DNA of 13,662 nt from positions 1-13,662 of the forward strand of contig JAAOIJ010000129.1 of assembly GCA_015163815.1 (NCBI GenBank). Direction: 5' to 3'. The notes under the pieces were generated by a model, which worked only from the letters and a program-made list of their open reading frames with translations, had not been told where the DNA came from and did not search any database. Made by a program: the position numbers and the translations under genes. Shown piece by piece: positions 7,522 to 13,662 of this stretch. Source of the DNA: Endozoicomonadaceae bacterium. GTDB taxonomy: Bacteria > Pseudomonadota > Gammaproteobacteria > Pseudomonadales > Endozoicomonadaceae. Position 1 is the stretch's first letter. Every line of letters starts with the position of its first letter.

Positions 7522-8502
7522 TTAAAAACGTCTTCGAAAAGGGCTTTTAATGGCCTGTGTTGCACGCAAACTAGTTTTGAAAATAGTGGTGGCTGGTCGC
7601 CAAATATGCCCCCAAATTTGCTGTATATTTGCAGAAGCTGAAGTGCTTGCTGATACGCGCCCTAATGCCATCGATAATGTATTGATACGCATAATCATCA
7701 CAATACATAACACAGCAACAATGAAGATAGGCCATCCTAAACCTAACCCGGATACACCTGATATCGCTTCTTGCATCATATGAGAACCAGTTAAACTATA
7801 AGCTAATGACAAGGCAATAATTAAAACAGCCGTGACTAAAATTTCAAGAAACACAAAACTAATAATAAAACCTAACCAAGCATCTAATACACCTTGAAAA
7901 GGTTTAAATAATGATAAGATTCCAATTAAGGGTGCTATCGTAAATAAAACCGATAATACAATTTTTGCTAATAAAATTTCTGTTGTACCAATACCGACTA
8001 ATAAACTACCTTCTCCCCAAATCATCAATCCTGATAATAATGCTGTGGGATTACTCCATAATCCACCTTGTTTCCATAACTCACTTCCTAGAAAATAAAA
8101 TTGACTAAATGTTGATTGTAATGCTGTTTTTAAGTTATAAGCTAAAGGTAATTGTAATGGATTTGCTGATAATTCTGCTGCCGCTACACAATCTGCAATC
8201 GCGGCGACACCCTCCACTAACCAAGAGGAAAATAAATGCCATTGCATGGCTAAAAAATACATGAAACAAATTTTTAAACTATGTTTGAAAAAAGTAGCAA
8301 TTGAAATGGATTCTAAACCCATCGCAACACTATATCCTCGAATCATAATATATAATGCTAAAATAATACCGAGTGAAGTTGATATAAGATGAGATAAAGC
8401 CTGATAGCCTTGTATGACATAATATTGTAAAAATAACTCAATCCATTCAAATAATCGAATAATGATCGTATGAGCCGTTACATCATGCATTAAATCAGTC
8501 AT
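7522..8502 (-). CDS. virB6: VirB6/TrbL-type polytopic inner-membrane channel protein
   Basis: VirB6 is the polytopic component of the inner-membrane platform. The 326-residue product has hydrophobic segments at about 34-57, 74-96, 156-172, 178-198, 207-237 and 256-272, with a larger, partly polar loop between the second and third, as in the family. The conserved Trp-containing region (WLVEG at 94-98) and LSLFKPFQG..DAWLGF (196-212) fit VirB6. The C-terminal tail is basic (PFRRRF). The start ATG at 8502 overlaps the end of the small lipoprotein gene, and AAGGAAG upstream is a strong ribosome site. It is a single copy of ordinary size, unlike the multiple enlarged VirB6 proteins of Rickettsiales. 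Confidence 0.92.
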   Translation of the reverse strand: MTDLMHDVTAHTIIIRLFEWIELFLQYYVIQGYQALSHLISTSLGIILALYIMIRGYSVAMGLESISIATFFKHSLKICFMYFLAMQWHLFSSWLVEGVAAIADCVAAAELSANPLQLPLAYNLKTALQSTFSQFYFLGSELWKQGGLWSNPTALLSGLMIWGEGSLLVGIGTTEILLAKIVLSVLFTIAPLIGILSLFKPFQGVLDAWLGFIISFVFLEILVTAVLIIALSLAYSLTGSHMMQEAISGVSGLGLGWPIFIVAVLCIVMIMRINTLSMALGRVSASTSASANIQQIWGHIWRPATTIFKTSLRATQAIKSPFRRRF

Positions 8503-8665
8503 GATTCACTTCCTTAGACATTGAATGCCATGCTGTGTTGAGTGGTATTTTTTCACAATTTTGACCAAAGTTAGGACAGATAATTAAAGGTGATTTCATT
8601 GTATTGACAGTACAACCAGTGCAGATCATGCTATTCAATAACAAGATTAATTTTAATAATCGCAT
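8495..8665 (-). CDS. virB7: Small lipoprotein, probable VirB7 (or entry-exclusion-type lipoprotein)
   Basis: This 56-codon gene lies between virB5 and virB6 and overlaps both (13 bases of virB5, 8 bases of virB6). The product begins MRLLKLILLLNSMICTGC, a basic residue pair, a hydrophobic core and a lipobox-like CTGC, giving a predicted lipidated Cys18. The mature part of 39 residues holds two more cysteines (Cys30, Cys37) and the motif IPLNTAW (40-46), which resembles the ALN..W-type motif through which VirB7 proteins bind VirB9 (from memory). AAGGAAA lies about nine bases upstream of the ATG. The -3 position of the lipobox is Cys rather than Leu, which is unusual. In IncN/IncW plasmids the slot between the virB5 and virB6 homologues holds the entry-exclusion lipoprotein, so that is the main alternative. 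No other virB7 candidate exists in the operon. Confidence 0.8.
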   Translation of the reverse strand: MRLLKLILLLNSMICTGCTVNTMKSPLIICPNFGQNCEKIPLNTAWHSMSKEVNHD

Positions 8666-9402
8666 CTATGTTGTTTCCTTAAATGCTCAGGTAAAAGGGT
8701 TGATTGATTAAATTTAGATTGTAAAGCTTGATGACTTAAGTGTCTTGCTTCAACACGTGCTGTTTGTTGTACTAATAAGACTAATAATTGAACCATTTCT
8801 ACTTGAATTAAGGCGCTTTCTGCAACCATACGTGTATTTAAATCAATAGCTGATTTAATATGATGATTATCCTTTGAATCAATGGTATTACTTAATAATT
8901 TTAAGGCTTTTAAATGTTCATCTAAACGATTGAAAGGTTGTTTTGCCAATAAGGTAATCATTTTATTTGTTTGTCTATCAACAGATTGTAGATGACTTAA
9001 TGCTGGTGTACTGCCTAATGCAAACTGTTGTGAGGTTAACACCATATTATCTTGATCATATGATTGATGAGACTGTGTTGATATTGATAATTGATGTCGA
9101 CGATCATGCCATCGATTCACCGGATCTAAGATTGTCTGTTTTAACGAGTCAAATCGATTGGCAAAATGCCCCCAATGTGATTGACCTGTCATCGCTTGAT
9201 AATTCTCTTTTAATTGTTGTTGCTGTATTTTTAAAGTATCCCATTGCTTTTTTAACAGATCATATTGATTTTTTAACATGAAAAAATTTTTTTTGGACTG
9301 TTGTACTTCACGCATAATGGCTGCATAATTAAGAGGATCGTGTACTGGCATACTAAAACTGAATACAGGTAAGCATAAAAAAATAACAACAATAAAAATC
9401 AT
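8653..9402 (-). CDS. virB5: VirB5-type minor pilus protein
   Basis: VirB5 is a secreted, mostly helical protein found at the pilus tip. The 249-residue product has a signal peptide (about 1-18, MIFIVVIFLCLPVFSFSM), followed by the family-typical start PVHDPLNYAAIM (19-30). A long Gln/Lys-rich helix with heptad-like spacing follows (about 31-72), then YQAMTG (68-73), familiar in VirB5/TrbJ proteins. The rest is predicted helical and polar. The ATG at 9402 overlaps the virB4 stop as ATGA, and AAGGA upstream serves as ribosome site. The 3' end overlaps the small lipoprotein gene by 13 bases. VirB5 proteins diverge strongly, so position in the operon carries much of the assignment. Confidence 0.88.
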   Translation of the reverse strand: MIFIVVIFLCLPVFSFSMPVHDPLNYAAIMREVQQSKKNFFMLKNQYDLLKKQWDTLKIQQQQLKENYQAMTGQSHWGHFANRFDSLKQTILDPVNRWHDRRHQLSISTQSHQSYDQDNMVLTSQQFALGSTPALSHLQSVDRQTNKMITLLAKQPFNRLDEHLKALKLLSNTIDSKDNHHIKSAIDLNTRMVAESALIQVEMVQLLVLLVQQTARVEARHLSHQALQSKFNQSTLLPEHLRKQHRCDY

Positions 9403-11855
9403 GAGAATCCTTCAAAATGTAATGCTTGAGATTTTAACCATAATGGCAACCATTGTTGAACATCATCACCAACTTGATTTATAAAATAATCCATTGTCTT
9501 TAATGTATTTTGTTTTGCAGACCAAATAGATAATGCGGCTGGCATATGATTTAAAGGTAAATGAGCAATGACAGAACATTGATCTTGCTTATAAAGCCAA
9601 AACCGTTTTTCTTTCGGTGTATTTTTAATGAAGTTGAATTCATATTCTGTTAATTGAAAATGTTGATAATCTGTTTCATTAGCCATTGGATTACAAAAAA
9701 AGATTTGCGTTGAGCAATTATCTAAAATATGAGAACTTAAAGCAGATTGCACAACAGAAGCAGGTGATTGGGTTGATAAAATAATATAAGTATTTAATTT
9801 TCTTAAAGTAGGAAGATCTTTTTTTAATTGGTTTTTCCAGAAAGGATGATCTAAAATTTGCCAACCTTCATCAAATACAATGCTCGTTAAACAGCCATCT
9901 AATGTTAATTTAATGCGATGCATTAAATATAAACAAGTTGCCATTAATACGGTGGCTGGTTGTTGCATTAAAACAGTTAAATCAAAACCTATTTTAGTAT
10001 GATGTTCGATATTTAATTCATCGCAAGCATTATCAAATAACCAAGCATAAGGCCCATCTGATCGTTGATGATCACCTTTTAGCCATTGATTAAGTTGGGC
10101 TTTCCTGGAAAATTCAAGCGGTAATCGCATAGCAGCCACAGATAAGGTTCGTAAATGAGGTTGAATTTCATCATAGACAAAATCAATACATTCACTAATC
10201 CACATCACGAGATCAGCTGGTAAATTGGTTTCATGATCGAGTAATATTAAAGTGCCTAACCAAATCTTTAAAAAATCTCGATTTGTTTTAGAGTCTGGTA
10301 ATTGTAATGGGTTTAAATGGATAGCTGCTTTATTTTTCTCACCATTCAATCTAAAATAACGACCATTTGCAACTCGAATATACACTTCCATTCCTCTGTC
10401 ACGATCAAAAAAGAAACTGCGACCCTGAAAACGAGAACTTTGTGTATCCATAAATCCAAGTAATACTGTTTTACCTGACCCGGTACCACCAATAATGGTT
10501 GTATGTCCAGGTGTCATATCCTGTGTTTGGTTTGAGCTTGACGCATGATAATGAAAAGGGAGTGCTGTTTGACTAGCTGTTTTGATTAAAGTAATGGGTG
10601 ATTTTAAATGTGTATGATGATCTGCTTTAGAGGCATAGTTAAATAAAGGGCAAAAATCAACCCAGTTCTCACTTGTAATTAACGAGAGGTGTGTTAAAAA
10701 ATTTTTATTACCAGCAAATTGTGACCAAAATAAAGGTTCTATGGCTAAAGCACTATGACTTAAACGAAAACCTGCTTCATTATATACCGCATGTAAGGCA
10801 TCTATATGTTGATCTAAAGCATCTACAGAATGACCAAATAGCATCACTGTATGTTGATGATATCCGGCAATGAGTCGATCTGAAGCTAAATCATCTTGAC
10901 AGATTTTTAACTCTTGCATTAAAGAGACTGCTTGATTCTCTGTTACATCATATTTATACAATGTGCGTTCTATTTTTTTCAAAGCATTGTCATTTTTCTC
11001 AACTAAAAAATGATGGCAAATCACCATTTCAATTGGTAAATGTAATAATTTTTCTAAAATTAAAGGATGTGTTTTGCTAGCATAACTTTTCATAGCGACA
11101 ATATTTGCAAATTTAGGCTTATTTTCTCCAATTTGAATGCAATGACCAAAAAATAAACGACAATTAGAAATAGCTTGAGATAAATTGCTTTTTGGATAAT
11201 GAAAAGATGTCGACTCCATAGATTTTGGATGACAAGCACGATAATGTTGCCATTGTCCTGAAATTAAAAAACCAAATAAAGATAAGATCTCTGAAAATTC
11301 ATCTTGATGATTTTTTTCTCCTAATAATTTTGGTTTAAATGCATGTAATACATTGATAAATTGTTTGGTTATTTTTTTGAGTGTTTTAATAATATGCAGT
11401 CTAAATGCATGGCGTGCTTTTGCTATGCCATCGTAAGATATGTGATTGAAAAAATGAAAACGATTTTTTTTAATAGCAGGACCTTTATGCATAATAACAA
11501 CATAAAGGGTATTACTGTAGAATGGTTGATCTTGAAATTGGTTATGATAATCACGATTCACTTGTGCGCAAAATGCATTATCAAATTGATCGGTGAGTGC
11601 CGTATGATGATGCCGACGAATAGTATAATAGGTTAAACTAATATGTTCAGTTAAATCTGAAATCACATGCTGATGTAATTTTTTATGGTAATTTAAAGTA
11701 TCTAAGTTAGCAGTTTCAAAATCATATCCTTCAAATTCAATGACAGAACCGATATCACCTTGTTTCGTTTCGAAGACCGTCGGTTCAATCATATGTGATA
11801 AAGGGATATGTTCTGAAATTTTCATTTCATGTTGCCAATGATTTTCAAGCGGCAT
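9399..11855 (-). CDS. virB4: VirB4/CagE-type secretion ATPase
   Basis: VirB4 is the largest ATPase of the system. It sits at the base of the inner-membrane complex, where it drives pilin extraction and substrate transfer. With the start at 11855 the protein has 818 residues, normal for the family. The N-terminal domain covers about 1-400. The ATPase domain has Walker A GGTGSGKT (456-463), the downstream FFFDRDRGME (481-490), Walker B SIVFDEGW (658-665, Asp662, Glu663) and the LSTQSP motif (693-698). I chose ATG 11855 over the upstream ATG 11879 because GGGGAGG lies eight bases before it and it begins MPLENHW without the extra MQSGEAKV. The start overlaps virB3, and the stop overlaps virB5 as ATGA. 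Confidence 0.95.
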   Translation of the reverse strand: MPLENHWQHEMKISEHIPLSHMIEPTVFETKQGDIGSVIEFEGYDFETANLDTLNYHKKLHQHVISDLTEHISLTYYTIRRHHHTALTDQFDNAFCAQVNRDYHNQFQDQPFYSNTLYVVIMHKGPAIKKNRFHFFNHISYDGIAKARHAFRLHIIKTLKKITKQFINVLHAFKPKLLGEKNHQDEFSEILSLFGFLISGQWQHYRACHPKSMESTSFHYPKSNLSQAISNCRLFFGHCIQIGENKPKFANIVAMKSYASKTHPLILEKLLHLPIEMVICHHFLVEKNDNALKKIERTLYKYDVTENQAVSLMQELKICQDDLASDRLIAGYHQHTVMLFGHSVDALDQHIDALHAVYNEAGFRLSHSALAIEPLFWSQFAGNKNFLTHLSLITSENWVDFCPLFNYASKADHHTHLKSPITLIKTASQTALPFHYHASSSNQTQDMTPGHTTIIGGTGSGKTVLLGFMDTQSSRFQGRSFFFDRDRGMEVYIRVANGRYFRLNGEKNKAAIHLNPLQLPDSKTNRDFLKIWLGTLILLDHETNLPADLVMWISECIDFVYDEIQPHLRTLSVAAMRLPLEFSRKAQLNQWLKGDHQRSDGPYAWLFDNACDELNIEHHTKIGFDLTVLMQQPATVLMATCLYLMHRIKLTLDGCLTSIVFDEGWQILDHPFWKNQLKKDLPTLRKLNTYIILSTQSPASVVQSALSSHILDNCSTQIFFCNPMANETDYQHFQLTEYEFNFIKNTPKEKRFWLYKQDQCSVIAHLPLNHMPAALSIWSAKQNTLKTMDYFINQVGDDVQQWLPLWLKSQALHFEGFS

Positions 11856-12147
11856 AACTTTTGCCTCCCCAGATTGCATGATTGCGACCCGATTTTAATG
11901 TGAAAAGATGGACTTTCAGTAATGGCATAAAATGTGGGTCTAAGCGTTGCAACACAATCCCTATACTATGTAAAGGTATGCTGAATAGTAAAATGAATAA
12001 TTGTTTGCTAAAAATAAAACAGCTAAATAAAAAAATAGATTCAAATATAAAATAATAATAATTCACACTCATAATCGTAATAGGAATTAATAAGGCTTTA
12101 TATACATTTGATTCTATTAATAACTCAGAGGAAGTATGCGTCATCAT
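11845..12147 (-). CDS. virB3: VirB3-type inner-membrane protein
   Basis: VirB3 is a small inner-membrane protein that works with VirB4 in pilus assembly. With the start at 12147 the product has 100 residues, the usual size. It begins MMTHTSSELLIESNVYKALL, has a hydrophobic hairpin-like region (about 20-62), and ends in NHAIWGGKSYAA, which matches the WGG.SY ending common in VirB3. The open frame extends up to an ATG at 12225, but that would place 26 hydrophobic, aromatic residues inside virB2. The ATG at 12147 overlaps the virB2 stop as ATGA, consistent with coupled translation. The next codon (12144) is also ATG and cannot be excluded as the start. No clear ribosome site is present. Confidence 0.88.
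   Translation of the reverse strand: MMTHTSSELLIESNVYKALLIPITIMSVNYYYFIFESIFLFSCFIFSKQLFILLFSIPLHSIGIVLQRLDPHFMPLLKVHLFTLKSGRNHAIWGGKSYAA
11864..11870 (-). promoter_or_regulatory. Strong ribosome binding site deciding the virB4 start
   Basis: GGGGAGG on the minus strand lies eight bases before the ATG at 11855 and within the last codons of virB3. It is the strongest Shine-Dalgarno sequence in the operon, and it favours 11855 over the ATG at 11879, which has no comparable site. Confidence 0.7.
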
Positions 12148-12458
12148 ATTGTGATACCAAGCATATTGGTAATAGATTTTGAACCAAATAATAATCCAAA
12201 ACCAATAGCACAAGCCCATAACCATGTTTTTTCAATTCGTCCAGTGCCTAAAACTTGATAACCAATAAATACCGTCATCAGTAAAGCCATCGTAGCTGCA
12301 ATAGTACCCGTTAAATAATTATACAAATTCATCAAAATATCGGTCATTTGTAATTCATTTGCAGCCTGTATAGCAGGACTGAATATCAATCCTAATAACC
12401 AGTACTTGCTCTTTTTTTTGACAAGACACAATTTTATTTTCTGCTGATGCAATATCAT
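12144..12458 (-). CDS. virB2: VirB2-type major pilin (propilin)
   Basis: VirB2 is the pilus subunit, inserted in the inner membrane after signal-peptide removal. With the start at 12458 the precursor has 104 residues. It has a basic N-terminus, a hydrophobic core (WLLGLIFS) and a likely cleavage site AIQA/ANEL after residue 32. The mature pilin of about 72 residues then has two hydrophobic helices (about 48-71 and 78-98) separated by a short GTGRIEK loop, the standard VirB2 layout. The open frame extends to an ATG at 12503, but a GAGAGG ribosome site lies just before 12458, and a promoter -10 region overlaps the 12503 region, so the shorter start is preferred. It is the first gene of the operon. 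No virB1 precedes it. Confidence 0.88.
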   Translation of the reverse strand: MILHQQKIKLCLVKKKSKYWLLGLIFSPAIQAANELQMTDILMNLYNYLTGTIAATMALLMTVFIGYQVLGTGRIEKTWLWACAIGFGLLFGSKSITNMLGITI

Positions 12459-12463
12459 ATTGA

Positions 12464-12469
12464 CCTCTC
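12464..12469 (-). promoter_or_regulatory. Ribosome binding site deciding the virB2 start
   Basis: GAGAGG on the minus strand, five bases before the ATG at 12458. There is no similar sequence before the alternative ATG at 12503, which is preceded by a run of A. Confidence 0.6.
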
Positions 12470-12489
12470 GATAAAAGTATTCATAATGA

Positions 12490-12520
12490 ATATTAAAATT
12501 CATTTTGTTTTTTTTGTCAA
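12490..12520 (-). promoter_or_regulatory. Predicted sigma70-type promoter for the virB2-virD4 operon
   Basis: The minus strand has a perfect -35 box TTGACA (12515-12520). The -10 candidates are TTTAAT (17-base spacer), TTAATA (18) or TAATAT (19) within 12490-12497. Transcription would start near 12480-12485, upstream of the virB2 ATG at 12458 but downstream of the ATG at 12503. The -10 box is not sharply defined in this AT-rich stretch. No other good promoter was seen inside the operon. Confidence 0.5.
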
Positions 12521-12531
12521 TACTTTTGTCA
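12512..12531. repeat. Direct repeat TTTTGTCA x2 between the divergent promoters, possible operator
   Basis: TTTTGTCA occurs at 12512-12519 and again at 12524-12531, with a 12-base period. The copies cover the -35 boxes of both divergent promoters. A regulator binding here could affect both directions. This may equally be chance in AT-rich DNA or simply two -35-like boxes. Confidence 0.3.
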
Positions 12532-12554
12532 TTTAGAATATTATTCGATATACT
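12526..12554 (+). promoter_or_regulatory. Predicted sigma70-type promoter for the divergent gene at 12641
   Basis: TTGTCA (12526-12531) and TATACT (12549-12554) are separated by exactly 17 bases. Transcription would start about seven bases after 12554, giving a leader of about 80 bases before the ATG at 12641. The promoter lies back to back with the virB2 promoter. Confidence 0.55.
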
Positions 12555-12640
12555 AGCTCAGATACTACGATGTCACTTGTAATGCTGGGAATGATCGATA
12601 CAAAGACAGGATCAACCGTTGAGATGTAAAAAGAGAGCTC

Positions 12641-13393
12641 ATGAAAAATAATGCTGACAATCATATGGCGCAAATTTGTATTAAACCTTTTAATGATTTT
12701 TTTTCTAGATGGATTAAAGGATTTTTAAATATTGATGCTTTTGCAATGCTTTTAATTTTACCTAACAAGCAAGTCATGTATTTATCGACACAAAATAAAT
12801 TAGCCATGATTTATCGTTCTCAGCAATTGGCTTATTATGATCAACCCATGGATGCGTATTTTTATGAAAATTTTGAATTTTATCCTTGGAGAATGAGTCG
12901 ATATGCAGCGCATGCGATACAAAATAAAATTCATAATATGCGTGAAAATCAGTTTGATATGCACTGTGGTACGAACTTTGTTCGGCAAGCAAAAACAGAT
13001 CAAGGACCTTTTTATCTTATTTATTCTGTGTCTTCACATAAAAAAAATCCATTAGGTTATACCTGCTTTGCATCAAATGTACAGTTAATCACTCAGATGG
13101 GTGATTTTTGTTACCATACGATGCGACCTAATTGGCAAATGTTTTGTGATGATTACAGTTTGCCTATGACTTTAAATGAAAGTTTATTATCAGAATTATC
13201 ACTTCAAAAAATCATGAAAAATTATATAAATATTCCAGGATTAGCAAATCATCTTTTTGATTTTATAAATAAAAAAAGTTATTCAGAAATAGAAGAAAAA
13301 ATGAAAGATCAATTTAAAGTGATTGTGAATCCAAATAAAATTCAGACCAAAAAATATATTAAAAAACAAAGAAAAACTTTTCAGTTAATTTAA
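12641..13393 (+). CDS. Hypothetical protein, possibly a LuxR-like sensor domain without a DNA-binding domain
   Basis: The 250-residue protein is divergent from the secretion operon. It starts at ATG 12641, preceded by a purine-rich AAAAAGAGAG ribosome site. It has no signal peptide or membrane segment and should be cytoplasmic. Aromatic residues are frequent, with stretches such as FFSRWIKGFLNIDAF (20-34), FEFYPWRMSRYA (78-89), HCGTNFVRQ (108-116) and FYLIYSVSSHKK (124-135). The mixed alpha/beta pattern of residues 15-165 is reminiscent of the PAS/LuxR-type ligand-sensing domains of Legionellales regulators, but I cannot confirm this. No helix-turn-helix is evident after it, and the C-terminus is a Lys-rich polar tail. 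Its divergent position suggests a regulator or accessory protein for the operon. The function is unknown. Confidence 0.65.
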   Translation: MKNNADNHMAQICIKPFNDFFSRWIKGFLNIDAFAMLLILPNKQVMYLSTQNKLAMIYRSQQLAYYDQPMDAYFYENFEFYPWRMSRYAAHAIQNKIHNMRENQFDMHCGTNFVRQAKTDQGPFYLIYSVSSHKKNPLGYTCFASNVQLITQMGDFCYHTMRPNWQMFCDDYSLPMTLNESLLSELSLQKIMKNYINIPGLANHLFDFINKKSYSEIEEKMKDQFKVIVNPNKIQTKKYIKKQRKTFQLI

Positions 13394-13399
13394 TAGATT

Positions 13400-13423
13400 G
13401 AATAAAAACGTGTTTTTTGATTC
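13400..13423 (+). terminator. Weak hairpin just after the 12641-13393 gene, possible terminator
   Basis: Six bases after the stop codon, GAATAAAAAC can pair with GTTTTTTGATTC (a two-base bulge and a loop of about two bases). The stem is almost all A-T, so stability is low, and there is no clean T run after it. It may instead be chance in AT-rich sequence. Confidence 0.25.
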
Positions 13424-13568
13424 ATCTTCACTGTGTAACCATCATGTTTGTAATATGAAAGCATGTCTTGTGGTGGATTGAAGTAAAAGGCAAGACAGTA
13501 TTGATATCATTTGAGATAAGGAAAGATAGCTGAAAAGCAAATGATACAAAGTAAGAGGGGGTATGCTG

Positions 13569-13662
13569 ATGAGCCGATTGAGCCGATTGAGCCGATTGAG
13601 CCGATTGAGCCGATTGAGCCGATTGAGCCGATTGAGCCGATTGAGCCGATTGAGCCGATTGA
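13569..13662 (+). CDS. Possible start of a tripeptide-repeat protein gene, 3' end outside window
   Basis: ATG 13569 begins a frame encoding M then repeated Ser-Arg-Leu (AGC CGA TTG), open to the window end. AAGAGGGGG (13553-13561) lies seven bases before it, one of the best ribosome sites in the window. A second frame starting at ATG 13541 (MIQSKRGYAD then repeated Glu-Pro-Ile) is also open, with a weaker upstream site. The third frame has a TGA in every repeat. Because the unit is 9 bp, copy-number changes would keep the frame. The array could equally be non-coding; only about 30 codons are visible. Confidence 0.3.
   Translation, partial: MSRLSRLSRLSRLSRLSRLSRLSRLSRLSRL
13571..13662. repeat. 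Tandem repeat of GAGCCGATT, ten perfect copies plus two bases, running off the window
   Basis: From 13571 the 9-base unit GAGCCGATT repeats without a single mismatch to the end of the window. The unit is richer in G+C than its surroundings. Perfect identity implies recent expansion or frequent slippage. The true copy number is unknown because the array is cut, and a contig break within it is plausible. Confidence 0.95.

Noticed and set aside
6574..11636. Several rightward open frames of 60-104 codons inside the secretion operon
   Set aside because: All are antisense to strongly supported virB genes and have no family features or convincing starts.
12459..12503. Longer virB2 starting at ATG 12503
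   Set aside because: No ribosome site precedes it, and the predicted -10 box lies over this region. The ATG at 12458 has a good site and gives a normal signal peptide.
12774..13003. Two leftward open frames inside the 12641-13393 gene
   Set aside because: They are antisense shadows of a longer frame with a promoter and ribosome site, and they overlap each other.
13394..13570. A small csrA-like gene, as accompanies some lvh clusters
   Set aside because: No frame on either strand in the gap shows a CsrA-like sequence.
13571..13662. CRISPR array
   Set aside because: The repeats are 9 bp and directly adjacent with no spacers, so this is a simple tandem repeat.
1..13662. tRNA, rRNA or riboswitch
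   Set aside because: No cloverleaf-like, rRNA-like or known leader structure was recognised by eye in any gap.

Overview
The window is AT-rich DNA from a Gram-negative bacterium. Most of it is one compact leftward operon (about 12.5 kb down to 2.3 kb) encoding a complete type IVA secretion system of the VirB/VirD4 class. The low G+C, the operon content (no virB1; virB2 first, virD4 last) and the decayed accessory DNA around it suggest a host-associated gammaproteobacterium of the Legionellales type (Legionella, Rickettsiella, Coxiella relatives), where such 'lvh-like' systems are known. This placement is inference; there is no taxonomic marker gene in the window.

Left flank (1-2311, mostly + strand): the 3' part of a large protein of unknown function with glycine-zipper-like segments, cut by the window edge. 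Its reading frame appears to shift by one base near 1179-1181, where a C-terminal membrane helix and cytoplasmic tail continue in another frame. A second broken reading frame follows (1478-1828). A 139-bp non-coding insertion comes next, with 17-bp terminal inverted repeats and a 5-bp target duplication. This MITE-like element sits in gene debris.

Centre (2312-12458, minus strand): virB2-virB3-virB4-virB5-virB7-virB6-virB8-virB9-virB10-virB11-virD4. Most junctions overlap or are separated by fewer than 15 bases, with ATGA-type overlaps, so translation is probably coupled. A 56-codon lipoprotein gene between virB5 and virB6 (8495-8665) is short enough to be missed by automatic calling; it is the best virB7 candidate. 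Together the genes supply three ATPases (VirB4, VirB11, VirD4), the inner-membrane platform (VirB3, VirB6, VirB8), the envelope-spanning core (VirB7, VirB9, VirB10) and the pilus (VirB2, VirB5). No relaxase, VirB1 transglycosylase or effector gene is visible, so the window does not say whether the system moves DNA, proteins or both.

Right flank (12459-13662): a short divergent promoter region with good sigma70-like boxes on both strands, a rightward gene of unknown function (12641-13393) that could be a regulator or sensor, and a gap ending in ten perfect copies of a 9-bp tandem repeat. The repeat runs off the window and may be the start of a repeat-protein gene. Both window ends lie inside features, so this may be a whole contig broken at repeats.
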